From NCBI GenBank assembly GCA_022823185.1, contig JAJDXQ010000010.1:62001-126000 (forward strand): 64,000 nt of DNA, in the 5' to 3' direction. Under the pieces are notes generated by a model. The model was not told the DNA's origin and ran no database searches. It saw nothing but the letters and a program-made list of their open reading frames with translations. The first letter of the stretch is position 1; each line of letters starts with the position of its first letter. This document shows, piece by piece, positions 8,595-20,150 of the stretch. The translations under genes and the position numbers were made by a program. This stretch comes from Caldilineaceae bacterium. Lineage in GTDB: Bacteria > Chloroflexota > Anaerolineae > Caldilineales > Caldilineaceae.

Positions 8595-9911
8595 TTACGC
8601 GTCTACGCGTTCGATGCGGGCGCCGACGGCGCGCAGTTTTTCGTCCACGCGCTGGTACCCGCGATCGATTTGTTCGATATTGCCGATGAGGGTGCGGCCC
8701 TCGGCGCTGAGCGCGGCGAGGACGAGCGCCATACCGGCGCGGATGTCGGGGCTGCTGACCTCCTGACCGACGAGCTTGGACGGGCCGACGACGACAACGC
8801 GGTGGGGGTCGCAGACGATGATCTGGGCGCCCATGGCCACCAGTTTATCGACGAAATAGAGACGGCTCTCGAACATTTTCTCGTGGATGAGGACCGTGCC
8901 CCGGGCCTGGCTGGCGACGACAACGGCCATGCTCATCACGTCGGGGGGGAAGGCGGGCCAGGGCGCGTCGTCGATTTTGGGGACGGCGCCGCCAAAGTCC
9001 GGCCGGATGCGCAGGTCCTGTTCGTCGGCCAGGACGAGCGTGTAGCCGGTGAGCGCGGCCTGGGGGTCCTCCTGCAGGCGCATACGCACGCCCAGCCGCT
9101 GGCAGAAGACCATATCCAACATACGCAGGTGGCCCGGGTCGACGTTGGCGATCCGCAATTCGCCGCGGGTGATGGCGCCGAGCCCGATGAAGCTGCCGAC
9201 CTCCATGTAGTCGGGTCCGACGGTGGCTTCTGCGCCGTGGAGGCGATCCTGGCCGTGGACGAAGAGGGTATTGCTGCCGATTCCTTCGATGGGGCAGCCC
9301 ATGGCGACCAGGAGGCGGCACAGCTCCTGGACGTGCGGTTCGCTGGCGGTATTGCGCAGCGTGGTCCTGCCGCGGGCCAGTGAGGCGGCCATCACCGCGT
9401 TCTGGGTGGCAGTCACGGAGGCCTCGTCGAGCAGGATGTCGGCGCCGCGCAGTCTGCCTGGGGCGGTCAGTTCGAAGCGTCCGCTGGCGGGGCGGGCGAA
9501 CGAGGCGCCGAGCTGCTCGAAGACCAGGAGGTGTGTGTCGATGCGGCGGCGGCCGATATCGTCGCCGCCGGCGGCTCCTTCGACATGGAAGGCGCCGCGG
9601 CGGGCCAGGAGCGGCCCCATCAGGTTGAGGCCGCCGCGGATGCGACCGAAGAGCTGCGCGTCGGGCGCGTGTCCGTGCAGCTTGTCGGCGCGCAGCGTCA
9701 GCCGGCTGCCCTCTCTGCGCACGTAGACGCCCAACCCTTCCAAGATGGTGAGCATGGCGGCAACGTCGTCGATCTGGGGCACATTTTCCAGGATGACGGT
9801 TTCGTCGGTGAGCAGGGAAGCGGCGATGAGGGGAAATGCGGCGTTTTTGTTGCCGCTGATGCTGACAGTGCCTTCGATGGGTTGGCCGCCCTGGATAGCG
9901 AATGAGGCCAT
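8595..9911 (-). CDS. murA: UDP-N-acetylglucosamine 1-carboxyvinyltransferase MurA (Asp in place of catalytic Cys)
   Basis: The 438-aa EPSP-synthase-fold enzyme catalyses the first committed step of peptidoglycan synthesis (PEP + UDP-GlcNAc) in the cytoplasm. [16 protein letters not shown] near residue 19 holds the conserved Lys-Asn pair. HIDRGYxR-like [20 protein letters not shown] near the C-terminus is typical. The catalytic loop, normally GGCxIG, reads GGDDIG at residues 115-120, so Asp117 aligns with Cys115 of E. coli. This Cys-to-Asp change is known from mycobacterial and chlamydial MurA and gives intrinsic fosfomycin insensitivity. The start at ATG 9911 follows AAAGGAGC on the minus strand. 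Confidence 0.92.
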   Translation of the reverse strand: MASFAIQGGQPIEGTVSISGNKNAAFPLIAASLLTDETVILENVPQIDDVAAMLTILEGLGVYVRREGSRLTLRADKLHGHAPDAQLFGRIRGGLNLMGPLLARRGAFHVEGAAGGDDIGRRRIDTHLLVFEQLGASFARPASGRFELTAPGRLRGADILLDEASVTATQNAVMAASLARGRTTLRNTASEPHVQELCRLLVAMGCPIEGIGSNTLFVHGQDRLHGAEATVGPDYMEVGSFIGLGAITRGELRIANVDPGHLRMLDMVFCQRLGVRMRLQEDPQAALTGYTLVLADEQDLRIRPDFGGAVPKIDDAPWPAFPPDVMSMAVVVASQARGTVLIHEKMFESRLYFVDKLVAMGAQIIVCDPHRVVVVGPSKLVGQEVSSPDIRAGMALVLAALSAEGRTLIGNIEQIDRGYQRVDEKLRAVGARIERVDA

Positions 9912-10083
9912 GCTTGCTCCTTTGGTCGTTGCGCGATGCTGACGTTGATTCGTGAATCACCCGGTCCCCGTGGAATCAGGGGGCGGCTGCATGATGAGCG
10001 CTGGCGAACACGGGCGGAACTGCCCCGTTCCGGCCGCAGAAGTCACGGTCCAAACCCCTGCGACAGAGATTACAGTTCAATCA

Positions 10084-10112
10084 ATTGTAGAACGGTCTAC
10101 CCTTCCCGTCTA
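10084..10112 (-). promoter_or_regulatory. Candidate murA promoter
   Basis: On the minus strand TAGACG (10112-10107) and TACAAT (10089-10084) are separated by 17 bp. They match the sigma-70 boxes at four and five of six positions. The leader to the murA start would be about 165 nt. This is a motif-only prediction. Confidence 0.35.
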
Positions 10113-10142
10113 GTCTGTTTCCGGGACGGGGATTGTCTGGAC

Positions 10143-10180
10143 GGGGATTTGGGGGGATTCAGGGAATTTGGGGGATGGGG
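10143..10180 (+). repeat. G-rich tract with G-quadruplex potential (copy 2)
   Basis: Five G-runs of three to six bases are separated by loops of two to five A/T-rich bases. The pattern resembles the tract at 1575-1602 and the same ACGGGGATTT lead-in precedes it. The tract is in the murA upstream region, on the non-template side for murA. Confidence 0.5.
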
Positions 10181-10218
10181 TGATGTCTGGACGGGGATGT
10201 GGGGGGCGAGTGTCGGGG

Positions 10219-10263
10219 TAAGGGCGAGTCGTCCGCTGAGTGCTGGGGTCCGCTTCTACTGGC
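10219..10263. repeat. 45-bp dispersed intergenic repeat (second copy; first at 5916-5960)
   Basis: Both copies share AGGGCGAGT, CGCTGAGT (GGCTGAGT in the other copy), CTGGG and CGCTTCT at identical spacing, with about 80% identity by eye. Both lie outside genes. Confidence 0.5.
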
Positions 10264-10356
10264 CGCCCCAGATCCGGACGGCACTTTTTCGGGCGGATTG
10301 GGGCGCGCGGCGGCGGGGCGGAAAAGGCGTTGCCGTTCGCCCATTTCCGGCTTGTG

Positions 10357-10365
10357 TGGTAAAAT
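10357..10365 (+). promoter_or_regulatory. Extended -10 promoter (TGGTAAAAT)
   Basis: TG at 10357 one base before TAAAAT (10360-10365) makes an extended -10 element, with no convincing -35. It is about 80 bp before the membrane-protein start. The analogous TGGTATAAT occurs at 25626. Confidence 0.4.
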
Positions 10366-10447
10366 TACTCAGGTGAATTGCGCCGCTGAGACACTGTTCT
10401 GGAAGCGGAATTGAGGTGGATTTGGCAGGCCGAACCGGGAAGCGTTT

Positions 10448-11413
10448 GTGGGCATTATAGACAGTATTTCAACCGGCTACCGCTTTGTCAGCCAGCGTCC
10501 CGGGCTGTTGCTGTTGCCGCTGTTGCTGGATGCGCTGCTGTGGGTTCTGCCCCGTTGGAGCGTTGGCCCCCTGTTGGGGCGGCTGGCCGATTTCTACACC
10601 GGTCTGGCCGAGGATCCGGAGCTGGCGGAGGGGAGCCCGTTTGCCCTGGACCAGATGGGAGAGATCCTGGAGATATTCGGCCAGACGAGCAATCTGGCCC
10701 AGTTTCTCGTCAATGGGCTCCTGTATCATGTGCCGAGCCTGCTGGCGACGCTGCCCAACATAAAGGAGACGCACCCCAGCATTGAGATCGATTCGATAGG
10801 CGCCGCCGGTCTCCTGTCTCTGCTTTTTGGATTGGCGGGCCTGCTGATTGGGGCGACCTATATGAACCTGCTGGCGCAGAATCTGCCGATCGGCGAGGGG
10901 CGGAAGGCGCTCTCGCTGAACATACTGGCGGGGCGCATTGTGCGCCACTGGCTGCGCACGATCGGGTTCCTGATTCTCTTCGGCCTCGGCCTGTTGATGA
11001 TCTACATTCCCGGGGTGATCGGTATCACTGTGCTGGCGCTGATCAGCCCGGTGTTGGGGTCGGGGGCGCTGTTCCTGTTCGCCGGTCTGATCGTGGTGAT
11101 CCTGCTCTATCTTTATTTTGTATCGACAGCCCTGGTATTGGACGATCTGGCGATTGGGCACGCGGTGCGCCGCAGCATTTTTCTGGTGCGGAGGAACTTC
11201 TGGACGACCGTCGGGTTTGTCCTGCTGACGACGTTGATTTCGACCGGTATGGGGCTGCTGTTCCGCCAGATTACCCAGTGGCATACGCTGGGGGTGGCAT
11301 TCGCCACCTTGGGGAACACCTTCATCGGCACGGGGTTGGCGATGTCACTGCTTGTCTTTTACCGGACGCGCATCCTGGCGATGCAGCAGGAAGAAACGGC
11401 TGGCATTGCCTGA
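10448..11413 (+). CDS. Polytopic membrane protein of unknown function
   Basis: The 321-aa protein has about six hydrophobic segments. One lies near residues 19-36 (LLLLPLLLDALLWVLP) and one near 117-138. A pair lies around 165-200 (FLILFGLGLLMIYIPGVIGI), then LFLFAGLIVVILLYLYFVST, and two more follow before the C-terminus. The pattern IDSISTGYRFVSQRPGL at the start and DDLAIGHAVRRSIFLVRRNFW before the last helices recalls glycerophosphodiester-phosphodiesterase-type membrane domains (DUF975/YciC-like), but I cannot assign a function. The GTG start at 10448 lacks a strong ribosome site. It is monocistronic as far as can be seen. Confidence 0.65.
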   Translation: MGIIDSISTGYRFVSQRPGLLLLPLLLDALLWVLPRWSVGPLLGRLADFYTGLAEDPELAEGSPFALDQMGEILEIFGQTSNLAQFLVNGLLYHVPSLLATLPNIKETHPSIEIDSIGAAGLLSLLFGLAGLLIGATYMNLLAQNLPIGEGRKALSLNILAGRIVRHWLRTIGFLILFGLGLLMIYIPGVIGITVLALISPVLGSGALFLFAGLIVVILLYLYFVSTALVLDDLAIGHAVRRSIFLVRRNFWTTVGFVLLTTLISTGMGLLFRQITQWHTLGVAFATLGNTFIGTGLAMSLLVFYRTRILAMQQEETAGIA

Positions 11414-13610
<2,197 letters not shown>

Positions 13611-13639
13611 TTGCGCTGAGGTCGTAGAAGAAGAGAGAG

Positions 13640-13667
13640 GGCCCGACTGCATGGTCGGGCCTTTTTT
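13640..13667 (+). terminator. Rho-independent terminator after gyrB
   Basis: A perfect 8-bp stem, GGCCCGAC/GTCGGGCC, with a 6-nt loop is followed at once by six T. It lies 30 bp after the gyrB stop. Confidence 0.9.
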
Positions 13668-13748
13668 GGTTTTGGTTTTTCGTGAACACCGGTGGTTGAC
13701 GGACAGTGGAGGGCAGAGGAGTAGCTAGGCAAATCAGTAAAAAGGGGT

Positions 13749-14087
13749 ATGGCGACGATGGATTTCAGGCGGTATCAAACGGAATCCCGCAAGACATGGA
13801 GCCTGGTGCGCACCGATCACGCGATTGTGTATCCGACGTTGGGGCTTGTGAATGAGGCGGGAGAGGTGGCGGGCAAGATCAAGAAGATCTTTCGCGACAA
13901 GGATGGTGTCATCTCGGAGGACGACCGGGCGGCGTTGAAAGACGAATTGGGTGATGTGCTCTGGTATTTGGCGCAAATCTGTACGGAGCTGGACCTGTCG
14001 TTGGAGGAGGTTGCCGCGCAGAATATTACGAAGCTGTTCGACCGGTTGGAGCGGGGTGTTATCGGCGGGGAAGGGGACGTGCGCTGA
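13749..14087 (+). CDS. MazG-like nucleoside triphosphate pyrophosphohydrolase
   Basis: The 112-aa all-alpha protein has the MazG catalytic pattern. GLVNEAGEVAGKIKKIFRDK carries the ExxE pair and LKDELGDVLWYLAQICTELD carries the ExxD pair, which together coordinate Mg2+. Such single-domain enzymes hydrolyse (d)NTPs to monophosphates, often as house-cleaning. The start at ATG 13749 follows AAAAGGGGT. The gene is single, between the gyrB terminator and the convergent rpoD. Confidence 0.85.
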   Translation: MATMDFRRYQTESRKTWSLVRTDHAIVYPTLGLVNEAGEVAGKIKKIFRDKDGVISEDDRAALKDELGDVLWYLAQICTELDLSLEEVAAQNITKLFDRLERGVIGGEGDVR

Positions 14088-14109
14088 AGTCGAGAAGTGA
14101 GAAACACCG

Positions 14110-14156
14110 GGAGTGGGGAGTGAGAGACTTTAATGAAGTTCTCTCACTCCTCACTC
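14110..14156. terminator. Long hairpin between convergent genes
   Basis: The arms 14110-14130 and 14135-14156 pair over about 20 bp (GGAGTGGGGAGTGAGAGA against TCTCTCACTCCTCACTCC) with a tiny loop. It sits between the 3' ends of the MazG-like gene and rpoD and could stop transcription from both sides, though there is no long T-run. Its purine-rich arm resembles other GAGGAGTGAG palindromes in this window, so it may equally be a repeat element. Confidence 0.5.
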
Positions 14157-14177
14157 CTCTTCACTCTCTCCTCGCCG

Positions 14178-15443
<1,266 letters not shown>

Positions 15444-15665
15444 CGTCACCCCTTTTGTGAATGAAAGTACGCTGCGCGCGGTTGGCCGGACACGAGGCGG
15501 CCAGGCGTCGTCGTTGGCGCGTAGCGATATACAAGTGAAGGTCAATTTACCATTGGGCGATGCGTCTCTTCCGTAGAGAGCATCTCAAATGGCCCAACTA
15601 CGATTGGGGCGAATCGTGTGGGGGTACCTTTCGCGCGCGGCCCCTGCCAACTGCATGCGAAAGGG

Positions 15666-16658
15666 TTATGCTGGGAGTTTGAAATCCCAGATGCGATCTG
15701 TTTGCCCGAACTGACGGGTACAGGTCGGGCACTGGAGCTGTTCCGGGCCAGCGGCAACCAAAGGATGGGTTGCGCAGGCTGGGCAGCGGAACAGCAGGGC
15801 TGGGCTGGCGTCGCCCGTGTTTGCTTCAGGTTGCGGTTGTTCTGCGGCGTCTGGGGCAGCAGCGCGTACGAAGACGCTGGGCGCAAGTGGGAATTTGCCG
15901 CCGATGCGAAAGAGGCGGCTGTCCAGACGGGCGAGCAGATTGGCCGGGATATTGTTTTTGAGCGCTGGCAGACGGAAATGGGAAGCGCCGATGCGTTTCT
16001 CCACGTGCAGGCCGGCATTCTTGAGTTGCGCGGCCATCCAGCCGGGATGGAAGTCAAAGTTCATGGCGACGAATTCGAGCGGCGCTGGGTCAAAGGGTGA
16101 CCAGGGCTGTTGTCGAGTGAGCCAGCGCAGGACGGCTTTCAGGTTGCGTTTGTTGGCATATTCGAGTACGGCGGCGCTGCGTTGATGCAGGAGCGGCTGC
16201 AGCTGGTTGAGCGCGGCGGGCACATCGGCGAGATGGTGCATCACGCGCACCATGACGAGAGAGTCGAGCGTGCCTTCGGCGAGGGGCATCTGGTACAGAT
16301 TGCCTGCGACGAAGACAAAGCGATTGTCGTGCCCCCATTTGCGCACTGCATCGGCCAGCATTGTCCGGCTGTAGTCGAACAGCACGATCTGGTCGTAACC
16401 GAGGTAAAGATCGGCGAGGCGGCCAAATCCGGCGCCGATTTCGGCGATACGGCCGCCTTGCGCGGGCAGGAGGCGTTGGAGGGCGATACGTTCGACAGCA
16501 TCCTCGTAATCGCGTCCTTGGCCTTCCCAGAAGTCCTGGCGGTAGCCACTGCCTTCGTAGTCGATCACAGGGATGCTGGCTGGCGCGGCGGCATGGGCCT
16601 TGTTATTCGGCTTTTCGATTGCTGCGCAGTTTGCTGCAGCCAGGTTGTTTGCCGACAT
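15666..16658 (-). CDS. SAM-dependent class I methyltransferase with C-terminal zinc-ribbon
   Basis: The 330-aa protein has a Rossmann methyltransferase domain: motif I IAEIGAGFGRLADLYLG, motif II IVLFDYSRTMLADA, then GNLYQMPLAEGTLDSLVMVR around the post-II acidic strand. Near the C-terminus FRCPACATHPLV and LQCPTCTRQFG form two CPxC knuckles, a probable zinc ribbon of the Trm112-like type. The acceptor cannot be deduced. The start ATG 16658 is preferred because the 24 extra residues of the longer frame are low-complexity. It lies upstream of rpoD on the same strand with about 220 bp between them. Confidence 0.75.
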   Translation of the reverse strand: MSANNLAAANCAAIEKPNNKAHAAAPASIPVIDYEGSGYRQDFWEGQGRDYEDAVERIALQRLLPAQGGRIAEIGAGFGRLADLYLGYDQIVLFDYSRTMLADAVRKWGHDNRFVFVAGNLYQMPLAEGTLDSLVMVRVMHHLADVPAALNQLQPLLHQRSAAVLEYANKRNLKAVLRWLTRQQPWSPFDPAPLEFVAMNFDFHPGWMAAQLKNAGLHVEKRIGASHFRLPALKNNIPANLLARLDSRLFRIGGKFPLAPSVFVRAAAPDAAEQPQPEANTGDASPALLFRCPACATHPLVAAGPEQLQCPTCTRQFGQTDRIWDFKLPA

Positions 16659-17206
16659 GCGGGCCGCTCCAGGGTGATCGGGAATCCAGCGCGTTGAAGG
16701 ATTCCGGCAGTCAGAAGGATTTCGACGCACTGACGGGTGCGCCGCATCCGCCTGTCTTCTGGCGCATCCTGTTATAAGGACGGATGCGAAACGGTAGATG
16801 TTTCATGTGAAACATCCACAGGCTCTGGTGTTGAAAAATCTGAAAAAGTGTTCGCGCCCCCGCGCGCATTCCTACAGTATAGCACGCGGATTGGGCATTT
16901 TCAATACCCTATCTGGTTTTTCGGTTACGAAATGTTTGCAATCCACCCTTATGGCCGCCTCCCAGTTTGGGGTTTTTCCTCAAATTGGGCGTACAGCCAT
17001 GGTTCTGGTGAATCAGTTTGCTGTCTCGGAGCGCCCCGCATACAATAAGTTGGGCCGACCGGCATGCTTCGAATGCAAGGTGTTACGAATGCATGACGTT
17101 GCCGGGCAGGGTCCTGGCGGTCTGGTTGGGGCGCGGCGGCGTTGACGCGCCGGTCGCGAGAGGAAACGCGCAAGAATCTCATCATATTAGCGTGAGGAGA
17201 AGAGAA
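16659..17206. other. Divergent intergenic region with a parS-like site
   Basis: The 548 bp separate the methyltransferase (minus) from the OsmC-like gene (plus). Apart from the parS-like palindrome at 16799 nothing gene-like is supported. The stretch 16850-16990 is AT-richer than its surroundings and may hold promoters. Confidence 0.5.
16799..16814. promoter_or_regulatory. parS-like centromere site 1
   Basis: TGTTTCATGTGAAACA differs from the widely conserved ParB-binding consensus TGTTTCACGTGAAACA at one central base. The palindrome extends two more bases on each side (GATG...CATC). ParB binds such sites, usually clustered near the replication origin, to load the segregation complex. It lies in a non-coding divergent region. 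A second near-match is at 28812. Confidence 0.6.
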
Positions 17207-17680
17207 ATGGCGGATGTCGCATATCGTTCGAAAGTGCGCATCGAGCGGGTGAAAGGGCCGTTGCGCAGGGCTTTTCTGCCGGCGGAGGAGGGGCATACCA
17301 AGTTTGGCGTCCATTCGGAGGTGGCTGAGCATTATGGCGTGGACACAGCCGTCCACGAGCCTCATGCCACGACGCTTGATTATGTCACGGCAGCGACCGG
17401 CGGCTGACTGACCGGCACCTTCGGGGGCGCGCTGGAGGCGCGCAAGATACCTGCGGGCGAGGGCTACCTGACAGCCGACGTGGAAGCTGAGATCGAAAAG
17501 GACGGCAATGTGCTGGTGATCAAGCGGATTCACGCCGCCTATACACTGAAAGTGGCCTCCGACCAGCGCGAGACTGCGGAACGGGTACACGGGTTTCATG
17601 CGCAGTTCTGCCCTGTGGCGCGCAGTCTTGAAGGCAGCATCGACATTTCGACCGAGCTGCGTATGGTCGACCTCGATTGA
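17207..17680 (+). CDS. OsmC-family protein, probable selenoprotein (in-frame UGA at codon 67)
   Basis: Read through a single TGA (17405-17407) the frame gives a 157-aa OsmC/Ohr-family protein. Residues 1-66 (MADVAYRSKVRIERVKGPLR..., HATTLDYVTAATGG) join perfectly to LTGTFGGALEARKIPAGEGY after the TGA. In relatives the residue between GG and LTGTFGGALEAR is the peroxidatic Cys, so the UGA replaces exactly the catalytic Cys. The resolving Cys is present at 135 (HAQFCPVARSLEG). A hairpin fitting bacterial SECIS rules follows the UGA. OsmC proteins reduce organic or lipid hydroperoxides. The start at ATG 17207 has GAGGAGAAG upstream. A conventional annotation would show two broken pieces. No selA/B/C/D gene lies in the window. 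Confidence 0.82.
17427..17443 (+). promoter_or_regulatory. Candidate bacterial SECIS hairpin
   Basis: A GCGCGC stem closes a five-base loop UGGAG with a G in the first two loop positions. The loop starts 25 nt after the UGA codon, inside the 16-37 nt window described for bacterial SECIS elements. It lies within the coding sequence, as bacterial SECIS elements do. SelB binding is a prediction. Confidence 0.6.
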
Positions 17681-17751
17681 CATTGCGGTTTCGATTGTAT
17701 TTCTGACCTGTTTTTGGGGGCATATCGAATGCATTTCGGATATGAAGGCGT

Positions 17752-17780
17752 TTGACAGCGCAAGAGGCGCGTGCTAGACT
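17752..17780 (+). promoter_or_regulatory. Sigma-70 promoter for the arg leader
   Basis: A perfect TTGACA (17752-17757), a 17-bp spacer and TAGACT (17775-17780) form the best promoter in the window. Transcription would begin about 17787, roughly 300 bp before argC. Confidence 0.7.
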
Positions 17781-17786
17781 GTCTGT

Positions 17787-17962
17787 GAGATTGAGTCTTC
17801 CACTGAAGAAGCAAGCATGAAGCCAACCAGTGACAGCAGTACCCAGTTGAGGAGGCGTGCCCGCCAGTAGCCAGACGTCCGTCTGGGCATTTGCGCGTGG
17901 GCCGGGTTTCCTCAGCGGGAATCAGCCGATTGCAAAGCTCCCCGGGCGGGGGGCTTTTTTTT
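17787..17962 (+). promoter_or_regulatory. Structured leader ending in an intrinsic terminator (argC attenuator candidate)
   Basis: The roughly 175-nt leader contains several hairpins, among them CCAGAC-GTCC-GTCTGG (17872-17887). It ends in a strong terminator at 17934-17962: stem AAAGCTCCCC/GGGGGGCTTT, a 4-nt loop and eight T. A promoter followed by a terminator 125 bp before argC implies that full transcription of the arg cluster needs antitermination. A T-box or other arginine/tRNA-responsive riboswitch is possible, but the canonical T-box antiterminator motif is not present, so no class is assigned. Confidence 0.55.
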
Positions 17963-18084
17963 GTACTGCGCGCGTAAGGGGCCGTTGCAGCGCATTCGGG
18001 GGTGGGCGTTCCGAGTGGGCTCGACAGGCGCAACAATGGGATCAGGGCGCGACTCTTACAGAGAGTGAGATAGGGAGACAGGAG

Positions 18085-19119
18085 ATGAAAAAGGCAGGAA
18101 TCGCCGGCGCAACGGGCTATATCGGATACGAGTTGATCACCTTGATTCACCGGCATCCGGAGCTTGAGGTGGGCTGGCTGACGAGCGAGCGCAATGCAGG
18201 CAAGCGCTTCAACCAGGTTTTCAGCACGCCGTGGGACTACACGTTGATCACGCTGGAGGATGCTTATCTGCGCGCCGATGCGGTGGACGTCGTTTTTCTG
18301 TGCTTACCCCATGCGGAGTCGATGGAGGCGGTGAAACGCTTCTACGCCGCGGGCGTGCGGGTGATCGACCTGAGCGCGGACTTTCGTTTGAAGGATGTGG
18401 AGGTCTATAAGCGCTGGTACGGCATTGAACACAGCGCGCCGGAACTGTGCGCCGAGGCCCGTTACGGGCTGTGCGAGCTGTACCGCAGCGAGTTGGGCGG
18501 GGCCCGGTTGATCGCCAATCCCGGCTGCTATCCCACCAGCGTCAATCTGGGCCTGTACCCGCTGGCCAAGGCGGGCTGGCTGGGAGAGCGGGTGATCATC
18601 GACAGCAAGAGCGGCATATCGGGAGCGGGCCGCAAGACGAACCTGACCTACCAGTTTGTGGAAGCCAATGAAAACATAACGCCTTACAACGTGGGACACC
18701 GGCACCGGCATATCTCCGAGATGGAGCAGGTGTTGGGCGCGGCCAACGGAGAGGGGCGGGGCCACAGGTTTCTATTCACGCCCCATCTCTTGCCGGTTAA
18801 CCGAGGCATTTTGAGCACGATGTACGTGGACACGGCGGCGGGGGTGACAGAGGAGCAGATCCGCGAGCTTTACGGGGAGAACTACAGCGGCGAGCCGTTT
18901 ATCCATCTGTTGCCGGCGGGCGAGCAGGCCAGCCTGGCGCACACGGTGGGCACCAATCGGTGTGCAATCGGCATCACGCCGGCGGACCCGCTAATGCCGG
19001 ACAGCGGCGAGTACGTGATCACGGCCTCGATTGACAATCTGATCAAAGGGGGCAGCGGGCAGGCGGTTCAGAACTACAACATTGCGGTGGGGCTGGACGA
19101 GACTGCGGGCCTGCAGTAG
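18085..19119 (+). CDS. argC: N-acetyl-gamma-glutamyl-phosphate reductase
   Basis: The 344-aa cytoplasmic enzyme reduces N-acetylglutamyl phosphate to the semialdehyde with NADPH, step three of arginine synthesis. The N-terminal AGIAGATGYIGYELITL is the Rossmann nucleotide loop. LIANPGCYPTSVNLGLYPL holds the catalytic Cys. VGHRHRHISEMEQVLG holds the conserved His, and PHLLPVNRGILSTMY the substrate Arg. ATG 18085 with GGAGACAGGAG upstream is chosen over a longer frame that runs through the terminator. It is the first gene of the arg cluster and downstream of the putative attenuator. Confidence 0.95.
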   Translation: MKKAGIAGATGYIGYELITLIHRHPELEVGWLTSERNAGKRFNQVFSTPWDYTLITLEDAYLRADAVDVVFLCLPHAESMEAVKRFYAAGVRVIDLSADFRLKDVEVYKRWYGIEHSAPELCAEARYGLCELYRSELGGARLIANPGCYPTSVNLGLYPLAKAGWLGERVIIDSKSGISGAGRKTNLTYQFVEANENITPYNVGHRHRHISEMEQVLGAANGEGRGHRFLFTPHLLPVNRGILSTMYVDTAAGVTEEQIRELYGENYSGEPFIHLLPAGEQASLAHTVGTNRCAIGITPADPLMPDSGEYVITASIDNLIKGGSGQAVQNYNIAVGLDETAGLQ

Positions 19120-19245
19120 CCCTCTTGGGGGGGCGTCGACAGGGTTCAGTTTCCGGCATCGGCCCGCAATCCGTTAGACTGGAGCTGGCAGGGGGCGGAA
19201 GGCTGTCCTCCGCTGACATGGGCATCGCCGGGGAATCCGAAACGA

Positions 19246-20034
19246 GTGGAATCTGGTCAGGGGTTGAGCGAACGGGAGACGGCGGTTTTCCTGGAGGGCA
19301 GGATTTCGGTGGCGGCGGCGCTGCGTTCGCCGTATCGTCATGTGCGCCGCGTTTTGCTGCGCGAGGGCCGGCAGGACCGGGGGATGCGCTGGCTGGGACA
19401 CAGGGCGCGGGAGGCCGGTGTGCCGGTTGACCTGGTGGGCGGGTCGGAGATTGACGCCGTGACCGAGGGCAGATCCCACGGGGGCATAGCGGCCGAGGCG
19501 GGTGAGCGGCGGTTCGTTCCCCTGGAAGCGTTGCTGCCGGGTGGGCGTCGCGCGGCATTTGTCGTGATGCTGGACGGGATAGAAGACCCGTTCAACTTCG
19601 GTCAGGCGCTGCGCGCGCTGTATGCGATGGGCGCGCACGGGGTGGCGCTGCGGCCCCGCAATTGGATGAGCGCGGCGGCAACGGTGGCGCGGGCTTCGGC
19701 GGGGGCGTCGGAGTTGATGCCGCTGGCGGTGGCGGAGACGGTTGCCGCGGCGGCGGCGTTCTATGGGGCGCGGGGGCTGACGGTTGCGTGCGCCCAGAAG
19801 GAGGACGCGATCCCGGTGGATGAGGCTGATCTGAGCGGCCCGCTCTTTCTGCTGATTGGCGGCGAGAAGCGGGGCGTAACCCGTTCGTTTGCGAGGCAGG
19901 CCGATTTGCGCTTGCGGATTCCGTACGAGCGGGGTGAATATGAGCCGTCTCTGGGCACGACTGCGGCGGCGGCGACGCTGGCATACGAGGTAATGCGGCA
20001 GAGGAAGGCGGCGCGGGTGGGCTTCCGCGCCTGA
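19246..20034 (+). CDS. SpoU/TrmH-family RNA 2'-O-ribose methyltransferase
   Basis: The 262-aa SPOUT-class enzyme is probably an rRNA or tRNA guanosine/cytidine 2'-O-methyltransferase of the RlmB type. The N-terminal 90 residues form the substrate-binding domain. The C-terminal knot domain has motif 1 VMLDGIEDPFNFGQALRALY, motif 2 LIGGEKRGVTRSFARQADLR and motif 3 SLGTTAAAATLAYEVMRQR. The last normally reads SLNVSxAxAI, so the Asn is replaced here. GTG 19246 is taken as start; TTG 19264 is an alternative. It sits between argC and argB without an obvious metabolic link. Confidence 0.82.
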   Translation: MESGQGLSERETAVFLEGRISVAAALRSPYRHVRRVLLREGRQDRGMRWLGHRAREAGVPVDLVGGSEIDAVTEGRSHGGIAAEAGERRFVPLEALLPGGRRAAFVVMLDGIEDPFNFGQALRALYAMGAHGVALRPRNWMSAAATVARASAGASELMPLAVAETVAAAAAFYGARGLTVACAQKEDAIPVDEADLSGPLFLLIGGEKRGVTRSFARQADLRLRIPYERGEYEPSLGTTAAAATLAYEVMRQRKAARVGFRA

Positions 20035-20052
20035 GGGACATTTTGACCGCTC

Positions 20053-20150
20053 TTGATCCGCGAAGGGACGCGAAGGAACACCTGAACACCTTTTTGTCCA
20101 CGGAGGGTCGCGGGGAAGATCTTTTTGTCCGCGAAGGGACGCGCAGTGGC
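20053..20150. repeat. Dispersed repeat of the GATCCGCGAAGGGACGCG type (copy 1)
   Basis: Units of TTTTTGTCC(A/G)CG(A/G)AGGG(A/T)CGCG occur three times within 100 bp. The same units recur at 58257-58345. The half-sites CGCG...CGCG can fold on themselves. They lie in the gap before argB, outside genes. Confidence 0.6.

Larger units (their letters stand above)
9912..10447. other. Divergent intergenic region between murA and a membrane-protein gene
   Basis: No gene is recognised in 536 bp. It holds a candidate murA promoter, a G-rich repeat tract, a 45-bp dispersed repeat and an extended -10 promoter for the plus-strand gene, each listed separately. The phrase GTCTGGACGGGGAT occurs twice here, and in a variant form before the G-rich tract at 1575. 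Confidence 0.55.

Noticed and set aside
17787..17962. Assignment of the argC leader as a T-box riboswitch
   Set aside because: The conserved antiterminator sequence and a clear specifier stem could not be identified, so only a generic attenuator is claimed.
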